Notes: generated by a model not told the origin, from the letters alone. A DNA stretch of 64,000 nucleotides from Chitinophaga horti (GCF_022867795.2 NZ_CP107006.1:3782001-3846000), one strand, 5' to 3'; counted from the first letter of the stretch, positions 25,371 to 34,908 are shown. Made by a program: numbers and translations.

Positions 25371-27249
25371 AGTTCTGAACCATATTATCGTTTACATCCA
25401 TTTCGCGCTGCGGTATCGGCATCAGGTAATGCCTGTCGAGGAATACGCGGGTTTGGACCGGCGCCTCTTTGTAGAATACGGCCAAACCTGCCGCCTCGCT
25501 GTTTACATCCAGGCCGGTGCCTTGTAATTCAGCAGTAGTAGGCCTCGCGTTCATACCATGCATCACACCGTTATCTACTTGTTTCGCGATCAGCCAGCGG
25601 CGCACGTCCCAGAAACGATGGCCTTCAAATGCGAACTCCACGCGTTTTTCATTCTGAACACGTTTGCGGAATCCTTCGCGGGTAATGTCCTCAGGAATGA
25701 TGGGCAGTCCCGGCATATCCACACGGGCGCGAACGGCATTTACTGCGGCATAAGCCTCTGGCGTCGGCCCTTCGTTGTATTCGTTCATCGCTTCCGCATA
25801 GGCGAGGTAAAACTCTGTTACGCGGAACAGCGGATCGTTACGCTGCGCATCGGGGGAAGTCCACCAGTTGGTAGGATCAACTTTCGGATCGCACCATTTA
25901 CGTACGTTGTAACCGCTTACAGTAAAGGTACCGGAGCTTTTAGGCCATGCCTGAGAAGCACCGTTGTTACCGCCCCACCATGCTAATCTTATCGGCGTAT
26001 TGTTCGTGCGGGTGGCGTTAAACTTGCTGCCCTGGTAAGTGATGGTGGCGTAGAAACGAGGGTCGCGGTCTTTGTACATATTGGAAATGTTATCTAACCA
26101 AACCCATTCCGTAGCACCTGCACCTGCCCAGAACCAACCGCTCCAGAAACCCTCTTTCACGTAGCCGGAAGACGCGTGATCGATCGGGTAACCTGTTTTC
26201 GTTTCATAGGCGTCTATCAGCTCCTGGAAAGGACTGTACTTACCCCAACCGCCCCAAGGGCCGCCGAAAGGAAACAGTTCCAGGTCGAGGTTTTTGGTAT
26301 TAGGCACCATTCTCGGCATGATGATCTCTGTCCAGTTACGGGTGTAGAAAATCTGTCCGTAGCTGTTGATCGGATCATTGGCGATACCGCGGGAAATGAT
26401 GTAGTCGAGGTCCATCACCCGCTGCGCTGCATCTGCCGCCTTCTTCCATTTCTCTTTATCGTAAGACTGATTGAACAATTGTTTGCCGTCGAGGTTTTTA
26501 ACGTTCGCATACATGGCATTGCCGTTAAACAGCGGGCTGGCAGCATACAGTAAAGTACGTGCAGCCAGCGCCAATGCCGCACCCCTGTTTGCCCTGCCAA
26601 GGTCAGCGTCAGGGTGTTTGGGCAACAGTTCAGGTGCGATGGCCTCACATTCGTTTACGATAAACGCTACAACTTCATCTACTGAATTACGTGGCACTGT
26701 TACAGAACCTTTGTCGGTAATCTGCAGCGAGTTTGTAATTACCGGTACGGCACCATACATTTTAAACAATTGAAAATGGAACAGCGCACGCATGAAACGT
26801 GCTTCCGCTTTATAATGTGGTACTTTTACCGCGTAATAAGATACCTGGTCGGTAGGAATAGGCACTTTATCGATATTCTCTAAAAACAGGTTCGCCTTAC
26901 GGATGTTCCTGTATTGCAGCTCCCACTCGCCAAATGGATTATCGGCAGAGTTCCAGGCGCCGGTGTTGTATTTCAACGGCCAGTAACCAGCACCCCAGTG
27001 GTGAAAACATTCGTCCGTAGCGGCAGTTGTTTCATTCAGGGTATTACCATCGGCCCCGATCGTATTGGGCAACTGGCTGTATAAATGCGCCAGTGCGGCG
27101 TTTGCATTGTTGATGTTACCCCATATCTGTTTGTCGGTTACCAGTTCGTTGGGTACTACGTCCAGGAATTTTTTACAGGATGAAAAGCCGGCTGCTGTCA
27201 CCGCAAATGCGATCGTATAAAATGTGATCCTTTTTATGCTGAATTTCAT
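25360..27249 (-). CDS. SusD/RagB-family outer-membrane lipoprotein
   Basis: A large SusD-type lipoprotein (629 residues from the ATG at 27249, 637 from the ATG at 27273 that overlaps the susC stop as TAATG). The 27249 start gives a clean signal peptide and lipobox (AGFSSCKKFLDVVPNE). Family features are LAHLYSQLPN, EARFMRALFHFQLFKMYGAV, LALAARTLLYAASPLFNG and, near the C-terminus, KRVEFAFEGHRFWDVRRWL and LMPIPQREMDVN. It pairs with the STN-type SusC upstream and overlaps the metallopeptidase lipoprotein gene downstream. Confidence 0.93.
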   Translation of the reverse strand: MKFSIKRITFYTIAFAVTAAGFSSCKKFLDVVPNELVTDKQIWGNINNANAALAHLYSQLPNTIGADGNTLNETTAATDECFHHWGAGYWPLKYNTGAWNSADNPFGEWELQYRNIRKANLFLENIDKVPIPTDQVSYYAVKVPHYKAEARFMRALFHFQLFKMYGAVPVITNSLQITDKGSVTVPRNSVDEVVAFIVNECEAIAPELLPKHPDADLGRANRGAALALAARTLLYAASPLFNGNAMYANVKNLDGKQLFNQSYDKEKWKKAADAAQRVMDLDYIISRGIANDPINSYGQIFYTRNWTEIIMPRMVPNTKNLDLELFPFGGPWGGWGKYSPFQELIDAYETKTGYPIDHASSGYVKEGFWSGWFWAGAGATEWVWLDNISNMYKDRDPRFYATITYQGSKFNATRTNNTPIRLAWWGGNNGASQAWPKSSGTFTVSGYNVRKWCDPKVDPTNWWTSPDAQRNDPLFRVTEFYLAYAEAMNEYNEGPTPEAYAAVNAVRARVDMPGLPIIPEDITREGFRKRVQNEKRVEFAFEGHRFWDVRRWLIAKQVDNGVMHGMNARPTTAELQGTGLDVNSEAAGLAVFYKEAPVQTRVFLDRHYLMPIPQREMDVNDNMVQNYGW

Positions 27250-27272
27250 GTCTAAACTTTTTAGGTTGCTCA

Positions 27273-30200
27273 TTACAGTCCCACGGTGATGCCACCGTTA
27301 AACACACGTTGTTGCGGATAGTTCCTCGAATCGTTCGGCATTTCCGGATCGAATATTTTCAGGTAATCCCAGGTAACGAGGTTGATACCGTTCACGAATA
27401 AACGCACATTACTGAGGTGCGCTCTTTTAGTCCAGGCCTGCGGCACGTTGTAGCCTATCTCCGCATTCTTCAAACGCAGGTAGTTTGTGCTGCGCAGCCA
27501 GAAGGTAGATATCTGGTTGTTGTTGGCGTTGTTGGCATAAGAAATCCTCGGATACTTTGCATTCGTTGTTTCAGGCGTCCAGTAATTGCCTTTGATATCC
27601 GCAAGAATACCACCATCGCCGCTGAACGGCCAGATGGCGGGCCCAGTCAGCCAAACGTTACCGCCAAACGCACCCTGGAATAGAATGCCTACGTCGAAGC
27701 CTTTGTAACCAAAGCCCAGCGACAGCCCCAGTATCTTTTCAGGTACAGAAGGTTTTCCGGTATAAGCGCGGTCCAACTCATCGATTTTGCCATCGTTGTT
27801 CACGTCCACATATTTGATATCACCCGGTTGGATCATACCGAACGCGCTCTGGTCGGGACTTTTATTGATATCATCCTGGCTCTGGAACAGTCCTTTCGCG
27901 AGAAACGCATACTGATCGTTTACGCTTCTGCCTGTACGCATCGCGTAGCTACGGCCCTTCAGCGTAGGTTCGTCCATCGCCACGATTTTGTTACGGGCGA
28001 AGGAGAAGTTACCTTTTATGAAATAGTTGAAGTGACGGAAGTTCTTTTTGTGCTGCAGTTCCACCTCAAATCCCTTATTCTCTACCTCGCCCAGGTTCAC
28101 CAGCGGCAGGTTTACCACACCCAGTACGGAAGGCAATGTGCCTGGCGTAGCAAGAATGTTGCTCCTGCGCTCGTAGAACACATCACCGGTAAAAGTGATC
28201 GCGTCGTTGAACAAGCCGAGGTCTAGACCTGCATTGTATTTCTGCGCACGCTCCCAGGTTACGTCAGGGTTGCCGTTGGCATCTTCTGTAGCACCGCCAT
28301 ACCAAACACCATCGCGGTTGCGGCCAAACTGGTACCCAGTGGCGCCGAGCGACCAGGTGCTCTGATACAGGAAGCGACGACCACCGATCTTATCGTTACC
28401 CACCAAGCCGCCGGAAGCACGTAATTTCAGCAGGTTCAGGAAGGTCACGCGATCCTTCAGGAAAGACTCTTCGCTCATTACCCAGGCCAGTGACACGGAT
28501 GGGAAGAAGTCGTAGCGTTTACCTTCAGGGAAGTTCTCCGAACCATTGTAACCGAAGTTGAATTCAGAAAAATATTTGCCGGCATAACCGTAGGTCGCCC
28601 TACCGATATAGCCATTGTATTTATAAGGCAAACCACCGATCGCATTGCCGCTACCTACTGCATCGAAGAAGCTTTGCTGCGTATACAGGAACATACCTGT
28701 TACATCGTGTTTACCAAAAGTGCGTGCATAGTTGATGTACGTTTCCAGCAGCGTGCGACGGTTACTGTTTGCGCTTACATCATAACTGAGCGTATTGTTA
28801 CCATCTCCTACTTTGATATAAGTACCTTTCGTGAGATCTGTTTCCTGGTCATTACCCAACGCATATTGGTAAGTCGGATACACCATTACCCTGCGTACGT
28901 TACGGAAGCCGTAGGAGTCGAATGACAGTCGGGCGCGGGCGCTCAGACCTTTGGTAATCCAGGGCATTTCCAGTTTAAAACCAGCCGTGGCCTGCAAAGT
29001 GTTCTCGAAGTTACGCTGGTAACCACCTGCCGTTAAACGGCCGTAAGGGTTCCAGGCTTTTGCGGGCAGGGCGCTGATGCTACCATCAGGATTCTTCATC
29101 GGGTACAGCCAGGGCGAAATAGATTGCATACCTGCAAACAGTTCACTGGCGCTTACCGGAGGATAATTGTTATCGCGAACAATCTCACCCAGGTTCAGTT
29201 CCATACTCAGATCTCGCGTAATATTCAGATCGATGTTAGAGCGGAAGTTATAACGGTTCGTCGTCGCCTGTATATCATAGGCATCGATCTGGTCTTCGAA
29301 GTTATATAAGCCGTTTTGTTTCAGGTACGACATTGACACGAAGTAGCGAACCGACTGGTTACCGCCGCTTACGTTCAGGTTACCCTGCGACATAGAGGAA
29401 TTAGGCTTCAGCATTTCTCCCAGCCAGTCAACGTTGGGGTACAGGTACTCGTAAGCCGGCATGCTGCGGTCGCGGAACTTAGACAGGTATTCGTCGGTGT
29501 ACTGCGAATAGTTCTGGTTATCGTTGATCAGGCCGACACGGTACATGCTGAGCGCGTCGTAGCTGTCAAGGTATTCGGGCATACGTGTTGGAGACTGCAA
29601 GCCAGTCTGCGCCGTAAACGTAATTCTCGGTTTGCCCGATGTACCGCGGCGTGTAGTCACGAGTACTACCCCGTTCGCACCTCTCACCCCGAATACTGCG
29701 GTAGAAGAGGCATCTTTTAATATAGAGATGTTTTCGACCTCGTTCGCATCGATGCTTCCGAAGGAGCGTTCCACTCCATCTACGAGGATCAGCGGGCTTT
29801 GGCTACCGGTGAACGTCGCCATACCACGGATCCAGAGGTTAGCACCATCGTAGCCCGGCTCACCACTGTTTTGCAAAGTGATCAAACCTGGCAGGCGGCC
29901 GGCGAGTGCATTACTAAGGTTCGCTACCGGGCTTTGTGTGAGCTCTTTGGTACCTACGGTCGCGATGGCGCCGGTTACACTTACCTTCTTTTGTTTACCG
30001 TAAGCTACTACCACAACCTCACCCAGGCTTTTATTATCCACCACCATAACCACTGTCATACCAGCTGCGGCAGGTACTTCTTTGGACAGGAAGCTGATGG
30101 CGGAGAAAATCAATACATCGCCTTCGTTCGCTTCGATGGTAAAGCGTCCATCGGCATTCGTGGCTGTACCGGCTTTGCCATTCTTCACCGCGACTGTTAC

Positions 30201-30656
30201 GCCGGGTACGGGCTGGCCGGTAGAATCTACTACCCTGCCGGCAATCGTTGCAAACACGGGCGCTGCTACGACCGACTTGGCGGCTGGCGTTGGTGTGGTA
30301 CCGCGGCGCACGAATATCGTTTTGTCTTCGATGGAGTACGTGAGGGCATTGCCGACGAGCAGCTTTCCGAGAAAAGCTTCCAGCGGCATTTTATTGGCCA
30401 CGATCGTTACCGGTGGCGTTTTTTGCAGCAGGTCCGGGTTATACATCATCAGGTAACCGGTTTGCTTTTCAATTTCAGAAAAGGCCGTTTCCATAGACTG
30501 CTGCTGTAGTTTAATGGTAATCGTCTGTGATTTTGTAGTGGCACTTACATGCATACAAAATACCAGCATAGCAATGGCGATAAGCTTCATACAACGTAGC
30601 GTTTGCGTCAATAGGCGGGGCATAGGGTGCCCTTTACAAAAAGCATTAATTTTCAT
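27273..30656 (-). CDS. SusC/RagA TonB-dependent transporter with STN signalling domain
   Basis: A 1,127-residue outer-membrane transporter. After a leader typical of Chitinophaga SusC proteins (MKINAFCKG...MKLIAIAMLVFCM), residues 45-115 form an STN domain (TITIKLQQQSMETAFSEIEK, TYSIEDKTIFVRR). Then come a CarboxypepD_reg-like domain (IAGRVVDSTGQPVPGVTVAV), a plug (VSVTGAIATVGTKELTQSPV, LILVDGVERSFGSI) and a TonB-dependent barrel ending GGITVGL. The STN domain is the part that contacts FecR-type anti-sigma factors, and both a FecR and an ECF sigma gene lie directly upstream. The unit is therefore a self-regulated, substrate-induced uptake system with its SusD and a protease lipoprotein. Confidence 0.94.
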   Translation of the reverse strand: MKINAFCKGHPMPRLLTQTLRCMKLIAIAMLVFCMHVSATTKSQTITIKLQQQSMETAFSEIEKQTGYLMMYNPDLLQKTPPVTIVANKMPLEAFLGKLLVGNALTYSIEDKTIFVRRGTTPTPAAKSVVAAPVFATIAGRVVDSTGQPVPGVTVAVKNGKAGTATNADGRFTIEANEGDVLIFSAISFLSKEVPAAAGMTVVMVVDNKSLGEVVVVAYGKQKKVSVTGAIATVGTKELTQSPVANLSNALAGRLPGLITLQNSGEPGYDGANLWIRGMATFTGSQSPLILVDGVERSFGSIDANEVENISILKDASSTAVFGVRGANGVVLVTTRRGTSGKPRITFTAQTGLQSPTRMPEYLDSYDALSMYRVGLINDNQNYSQYTDEYLSKFRDRSMPAYEYLYPNVDWLGEMLKPNSSMSQGNLNVSGGNQSVRYFVSMSYLKQNGLYNFEDQIDAYDIQATTNRYNFRSNIDLNITRDLSMELNLGEIVRDNNYPPVSASELFAGMQSISPWLYPMKNPDGSISALPAKAWNPYGRLTAGGYQRNFENTLQATAGFKLEMPWITKGLSARARLSFDSYGFRNVRRVMVYPTYQYALGNDQETDLTKGTYIKVGDGNNTLSYDVSANSNRRTLLETYINYARTFGKHDVTGMFLYTQQSFFDAVGSGNAIGGLPYKYNGYIGRATYGYAGKYFSEFNFGYNGSENFPEGKRYDFFPSVSLAWVMSEESFLKDRVTFLNLLKLRASGGLVGNDKIGGRRFLYQSTWSLGATGYQFGRNRDGVWYGGATEDANGNPDVTWERAQKYNAGLDLGLFNDAITFTGDVFYERRSNILATPGTLPSVLGVVNLPLVNLGEVENKGFEVELQHKKNFRHFNYFIKGNFSFARNKIVAMDEPTLKGRSYAMRTGRSVNDQYAFLAKGLFQSQDDINKSPDQSAFGMIQPGDIKYVDVNNDGKIDELDRAYTGKPSVPEKILGLSLGFGYKGFDVGILFQGAFGGNVWLTGPAIWPFSGDGGILADIKGNYWTPETTNAKYPRISYANNANNNQISTFWLRSTNYLRLKNAEIGYNVPQAWTKRAHLSNVRLFVNGINLVTWDYLKIFDPEMPNDSRNYPQQRVFNGGITVGL

Positions 30657-30728
30657 ACTTTCGTAGCAATTTTTGGTTGATCAAATAAATAACAGTACAC
30701 CTGGTATATTAAAGGTTAGCCAGATTTC

Positions 30729-30758
30729 CAACCGTCACGGATCGCACCCGGACGGTTG
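30729..30758 (-). other. Stem-loop between fecR-like gene and susC
   Basis: CAACCGTC (30729-30736) and GACGGTTG (30751-30758) form a perfect 8-bp stem. The minus-strand side lacks a clear T tract, so it may be an attenuator or mRNA processing site rather than a full terminator. It would allow susC to be expressed differently from the sigma and anti-sigma genes. Confidence 0.45.
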
Positions 30759-30791
30759 CTCTTTTAAGGCCAGCCGTTCATATTGCGTCTT

Positions 30792-31955
30792 TTATGGATT
30801 TACATATAGTTTCTTTTCTTCTATCTTGAAATGAAGCCCCATCTCCCCTAAACCTTTCAGCGCCTGACTGAGACTGAGACTGCGCTGCATCTTACCGGTA
30901 AATACAAGGTCCGGCACTCCTTTTTCGTATACAATATCTACATCGTACCATCTTGATAATTGCCTCAGCACCTCGTCCACGCGGGTTCTGCCGCCGAAGT
31001 AAAAGATATTGTTCTTCCAGGCGACTGCTTGTGCGGTATTGACATCATTCAGCACCCTGATGTTGCCGGCGGCTACACAGGCTTGCTGGCCTGGCCTGAG
31101 CGTCACCGTGTTGTTCAGGCGTACGGCGCCTTCGAGCAGCGTTGTCTTCATTTGCTGCTCTTCCGTATAAGCATTCACGTTAAACTGTGTCCCCAACACT
31201 TCGATCTTTGTATGATCGTTCACTTGCACTTCAAAAGGTATTTTATGATGCTGGGCGTTGTACACGGTAGCGACGTCAAAATAAACTTCACCGGTGATCT
31301 CCACCTTACGTACGTTCCCGTTAAACACGGCCGGGTAACGCAGGGAGGAGGCGGCGTTCAGCCATACAGTGGTACCATCTGGCAGTACGATACTGAATTT
31401 GCGGCCGCGGGGCGTACGCAGCGTATTATATAATACATTGGTCGACGCCTTGCCGGATTGCGACTGGTAGGCTAACTGCCCGTTCTGCATTAATACTTTG
31501 CTATTGCCCTGCACCGCCAGTTGACCGTTACCGGCGCTATCCAGCACGATCACCTCCCCATTTGCCAGGGTTAACAGTGCGCCGTTTTTGCCGGCAGGCG
31601 CATCCTGTATTTGTAAAGCGGTAATTGTAGTGGGCTTGTGTCTTTGCAGCAGGATGCCTGATAGTCCGGCTACCAGCACCAGTAGCGCCGCAGCGGCCAT
31701 CCACCATTTACGGCCATGGCTGGCAGAGGTAGCGGTTACTTCCTGCGCCTCGTGGCCCGTTATATTGTGGAAGATTTCGTCGGCTTCGTCGTCCGGCAAC
31801 GTTTCGCCGGCGCCGTCCATTTCCGCTTCTATTAATACACGGAAGCGCTCCTCGTTACCCGCGTCGTTCAGCAAACGGCTAAGTTCCTCCTGTTCTTCGG
31901 CAGAACAGGCTTGCGCGAGGTAGCGTTGAAACAAATAATCCAATCGATCTTTCAT
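30792..31955 (-). CDS. FecR-family anti-sigma factor
   Basis: A 387-residue inner-membrane anti-sigma regulator. The cytoplasmic N-terminus (about 1-85, with QACSAEEQEELSRLL and LPDDEADEIFHNI) would hold the sigma factor. One transmembrane helix follows (WWMAAAALLVLVAGLSGILL). The periplasmic FecR domain shows LRTPRGRKFSIVLPDGTTVWLNAASSLRYP (in parts), RKVEITGEVYFDV and VLGTQFNVNAY. The C-terminal DUF4974-type domain (LRQLSRWYDVDIVYEKG, FTGKMQRSLSLSQAL) is the STN-like contact module. It is downstream of its cognate sigma gene and upstream of the STN-bearing SusC. Confidence 0.94.
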   Translation of the reverse strand: MKDRLDYLFQRYLAQACSAEEQEELSRLLNDAGNEERFRVLIEAEMDGAGETLPDDEADEIFHNITGHEAQEVTATSASHGRKWWMAAAALLVLVAGLSGILLQRHKPTTITALQIQDAPAGKNGALLTLANGEVIVLDSAGNGQLAVQGNSKVLMQNGQLAYQSQSGKASTNVLYNTLRTPRGRKFSIVLPDGTTVWLNAASSLRYPAVFNGNVRKVEITGEVYFDVATVYNAQHHKIPFEVQVNDHTKIEVLGTQFNVNAYTEEQQMKTTLLEGAVRLNNTVTLRPGQQACVAAGNIRVLNDVNTAQAVAWKNNIFYFGGRTRVDEVLRQLSRWYDVDIVYEKGVPDLVFTGKMQRSLSLSQALKGLGEMGLHFKIEEKKLYVNP

Positions 31956-32028
31956 AATGAAATTTAGCCGTGTACTATATCAGACACGCGAGTGAGCAAA
32001 TCGGGGTACTCGAAATGAAAAATATTTT

Positions 32029-32583
32029 TTACACCATTTCAGACATGATGCCCAGGAGAATAAGGGCACTGGTGTTAGCGCGTAACAATACGCGCAATTG
32101 CTGGTTGGCACGGGTAAGGTGCTTTTTAGCCGTTTCCCGGGATATCTGCAGCTGATCGGCAATCTCGTCCAGCGAAACGCCATCGATGCGGCTGAGTTCA
32201 AAAACTTTCTGCTGCTGCGGCGGCAATTGCTGCATGGCCCCACGGATGGTATGCCGCAGCTCCCGCACGGTGATGATCTCATAACCGTCCGAAGCAACTG
32301 GAATGCGACGACTCACCTCCGACTTCATTACCTGCTCGTTCAACCGCTTGCGCAGCAGGTTTAGCAGGTGATTGCGGGTAATCGTATTCAGATAAGAAGA
32401 AAAGTAGCTGATACCGGCCAGGCTTTCACGCCCCTGCCATATTTTAAGAAAGATGTCCTGCAGGGCATCTTTGGCCTCCGCCTGGGTGTGCAGCAGTTTA
32501 CAGGCAATCGCATATACTTTGTCGCGATACTGGTCGTAAAGCACTCTGAAAGCGGCTTCATCGCCACGCGAAACCTGCAGCAA
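32029..32583 (-). CDS. ECF RNA polymerase sigma factor (FecI-like)
   Basis: An ECF sigma factor of about 184 residues. Region 2 (GDEAAFRVLYDQYRDKVYAI, DALQDIFLKIWQGRESL) and region 4 (MQQLPPQQQKVFELSRIDG, LDEIADQLQISRETAKKHL) are both complete. The start is uncertain. The first usable standard codon is the TTG at 32583, but the conserved frame continues upstream to a CTG at 32619 (then STIPTYHEQTLLLQ) with no ATG, GTG or TTG in that stretch, and a stop at 32632-32634. A TATATTCG element at 32648-32641 would place the RNA start near 32635, favouring the longer form. It drives the adjacent SusC/SusD locus with its FecR partner. Confidence 0.88.
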   Translation of the reverse strand: MLQVSRGDEAAFRVLYDQYRDKVYAIACKLLHTQAEAKDALQDIFLKIWQGRESLAGISYFSSYLNTITRNHLLNLLRKRLNEQVMKSEVSRRIPVASDGYEIITVRELRHTIRGAMQQLPPQQQKVFELSRIDGVSLDEIADQLQISRETAKKHLTRANQQLRVLLRANTSALILLGIMSEMV

Positions 32584-32781
32584 CAGCGTCTGTTCGTGAT
32601 ATGTGGGAATAGTTGACAGTTTTGGTTGATCTTACGGCTACGAATATATTCTGTACCTCCTAAAATTGTTGGCAGGAATTTACCATATTATTGACGTTTA
32701 TTACCTCGCCGGTACTTTCTTATCATGTTATCCCATCCCTCCGCCATCGGAAAACCGCCAATTTTGCCCTAACTTTCCGGC

Positions 32782-34464
32782 ATGGATAACTACGCAATTG
32801 CCGATAATTTCTCCCTTATAGCTAAACTGATGGATATCCACGGGGATAATCCATTTAAGGCCAAATCGTTTGCCAACGCGGCTTTTCAGATTGAAAAACT
32901 GACTGTCCCCCTGAAGGAGACGCCGCCGGCGGATATATTTCGTATTAAAGGCATTGGTGAATCGACTGGTAAGATCGTCATGGAAATGCTGGAGACGGGC
33001 GACTGTAATGCACTGCAGGCTTATCTGGCTAAAACACCGGCCGGTATATTAGATATGATGCGCATCAAGGGACTTGGCCCTAAAAAGATCGCTACTATCT
33101 GGAAGGAGATGGAGATTGAGGATTTGGGAGAACTCCTGTACGCCTGTAATGAAAACCGCCTGTTATTACTAAAAGGCTTCGGGCAAAAAACGCAGGAAAG
33201 CATCCGACAGGCAATCGAGTTCTTTTTATCCAACCGCGAAAGGTATCTCTTCGCCGAGATCACCACCTTCGCGCAACAACTGGAAGCAGCACTACAACAG
33301 CAGTTCCCGGGAACAGCAGTAGCGCTTTCCGGTGCCTTCAGGCGTAATCAGCCCGTGATAGATGAACTGGAAGTGGTGATTGCAGCGCCTCTCGAAGAAA
33401 TACTGGAAAAAATAAAAACCCTCCAGGGCTTAACCATCCTGGAAAACACAGATAACGCCATCTTTCTGCAACATGATCACGGCATTAAGATCAAATTATA
33501 CGGATGTGCTCCTGCGTATTTCGCGCAGCAATTGTTTGTCACGACTGGTACAGAAGCCTTCCTGGAGCAGTTTTACGCTGTTGCGGGTAAAGACGTGCTC
33601 ACAGGCGTTAACAGCGAAGCCGAGATATTCAGCCGCGCCAATATGGCTTTCATAGATCCCTGTTTGCGTGAAGGTGGCGACATCATTGCCCTCGCGAGCC
33701 AGCACGCCCTGCCGGAGCTGATCGACGTAAAGGACATTAAAGGTATTATCCACTCACATAGCCAGTGGAGCGATGGACTGGAAAGCCTCGAAACGATGGC
33801 CATTGCCGCCCGCGACCAGGGATTCGAGTACCTGGTGATCAGCGACCACTCCCGCTCCGCGTTCTATGCCAACGGACTTTCGATCGAACGTATCGCAGCC
33901 CAACATCAGCAGATCGATGAGCTGAACGCAAAACTAGCGCCCTTTAAAATATTCAAAAGTATAGAAGCGGATATTCTCAACGACGGGAGTCTCGACTACC
34001 CCGATGAAGTACTCCGCAGCTTCGACCTGGTGATCGCATCCGTTCACTCGAACTTAAAAATGCCACAGGAAAAAGCGATGACGAGATTACTGAAAGCTAT
34101 CGCGAACCCCTATACGACGATATTAGGGCATATGACCGGCAGGTTGCTATTAAGCCGTAACGGCTACCCGGTAGATCACGATATGATCATTGACGCCTGT
34201 GTAGCACATAAGGTGGTGATTGAATTAAACGCCCACCCAAGGCGCTTAGATATTGACTGGCAGTACATCGCGGGCGCCATCGGCAAGGGTGCATTATTGT
34301 CCATCGATCCGGATGCGCATGCCATCAGCGGTTATAAAGACATCTATTACGGTACACTGGCCGCACGCAAAGGTGGGATGAGCCGTACGAATAACTTAAG
34401 CAGTTTCTCCAGGAGCGAGCTGGAAGCCTTCCTGGCAGAGCGTCGTGCGCTGAGGCAAATCTAA
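32782..34464 (+). CDS. polX: PolX-type protein: PHP domain intact, polymerase site altered
   Basis: A 560-residue protein with the architecture of bacterial DNA polymerase X: N-terminal helix-hairpin-helix 8-kDa-like region (FRIKGIGESTGKIV, MRIKGLGPKKIATIW, LLKGFGQKTQESI), a nucleotidyltransferase-like core and a C-terminal PHP phosphoesterase. The PHP metal ligands are present (IIHSHSQWSDG, VISDHSRS, SIEADILND, ASVHS, LGHMTG, DPDAHA), so exonuclease or endonuclease activity is likely. In the polymerase palm the usual G-S-x-R-R ... D-x-D reads GAFRRNQPVIDELEV, with Glu-Leu-Glu aligned to the catalytic Asp-x-Asp, so polymerase activity is doubtful. Monogenic, with a terminator after it. Confidence 0.9.
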   Translation: MDNYAIADNFSLIAKLMDIHGDNPFKAKSFANAAFQIEKLTVPLKETPPADIFRIKGIGESTGKIVMEMLETGDCNALQAYLAKTPAGILDMMRIKGLGPKKIATIWKEMEIEDLGELLYACNENRLLLLKGFGQKTQESIRQAIEFFLSNRERYLFAEITTFAQQLEAALQQQFPGTAVALSGAFRRNQPVIDELEVVIAAPLEEILEKIKTLQGLTILENTDNAIFLQHDHGIKIKLYGCAPAYFAQQLFVTTGTEAFLEQFYAVAGKDVLTGVNSEAEIFSRANMAFIDPCLREGGDIIALASQHALPELIDVKDIKGIIHSHSQWSDGLESLETMAIAARDQGFEYLVISDHSRSAFYANGLSIERIAAQHQQIDELNAKLAPFKIFKSIEADILNDGSLDYPDEVLRSFDLVIASVHSNLKMPQEKAMTRLLKAIANPYTTILGHMTGRLLLSRNGYPVDHDMIIDACVAHKVVIELNAHPRRLDIDWQYIAGAIGKGALLSIDPDAHAISGYKDIYYGTLAARKGGMSRTNNLSSFSRSELEAFLAERRALRQI

Positions 34465-34478
34465 AATATTCAATATGC

Positions 34479-34511
34479 AAAAGCCCTGCTGAAATACCAG
34501 CAGGGCTTTTA
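34479..34511 (+). terminator. Terminator after PolX gene
   Basis: AAAAGCCCTGCTG (34479-34491) pairs with CAGCAGGGCTTTT (34499-34511). The A tract and T tract make it bidirectional. Confidence 0.9.
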
Positions 34512-34667
34512 TTATAAGTTATGTTAAGCTTTGTGTTGCAAGAAAGCCCGATTGGAAAACCGGGCCTTACGACAAACTATTAGTAATGCAAAGTGGATAA
34601 AATCGTTAGCTCAGACGGTTAAGAATTGCCAACTCCACTTGCTTGTAATCTCTTTAAAAAAAAAATA

Positions 34668-34727
34668 GAGCCCGACACGACCATCAGGCTCCTTCTTTTC
34701 TCCAATTTAGCTTAAGACAAAAATTTT
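34668..34727 (-). repeat. 60-bp direct repeat, copy 2, with hairpin
   Basis: Identical over 60 bases to 34826-34885, offset 158 bases. In minus orientation it reads AAAATTTTTGTCTTAAGC, a purine-rich spacer with AGAAGGAG, then the stem GAGCCTGAT/GTCGGGCTC. TATTTTTTTTTT follows, so it resembles a complete intrinsic terminator on the minus strand. Confidence 0.8.
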
Positions 34728-34825
34728 TATTCAGTAGATGTATCGTTAATAAGTTGCTATACATTATAACTACTCAAAGCAACGTCTCTAGTATCACACT
34801 TCTGTCTGCCTCCTTAAAAAAACGG

Positions 34826-34885
34826 GAGCCCGACACGACCATCAGGCTCCTTCTTTTCTCCAATTTAGCTTAAGACAAAAATTTT
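34826..34885 (-). repeat. 60-bp direct repeat, copy 1, with hairpin
   Basis: First copy in minus-strand order. The stem GGAGCCTGA/TCGGGCTCC is 9 bp, extendable by a T-G pair, and is followed by CGTTTTTTT on the minus strand. The flanks differ from those of copy 2. Confidence 0.8.
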
Positions 34886-34908
34886 ATTTCTGAACGATTG
34901 TTATAATA

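Noticed and set aside
34600..34665. tRNA-like stretch on the plus strand (GTTAGCTCAGACGGTTAAG followed by an anticodon-arm-like CTTGTAATCT)
   Set aside because: Only the D-arm-like part fits; there is no T arm or acceptor stem, and spacing is wrong for a tRNA.
34668..34885. Short peptides beginning LEKRRSLMVVSGS in both 60-bp repeats
   Set aside because: The shared part is just the hairpin read as codons, and the reading frames diverge at once after the T tract with a length difference not divisible by three. A terminator or RNA role is more likely.
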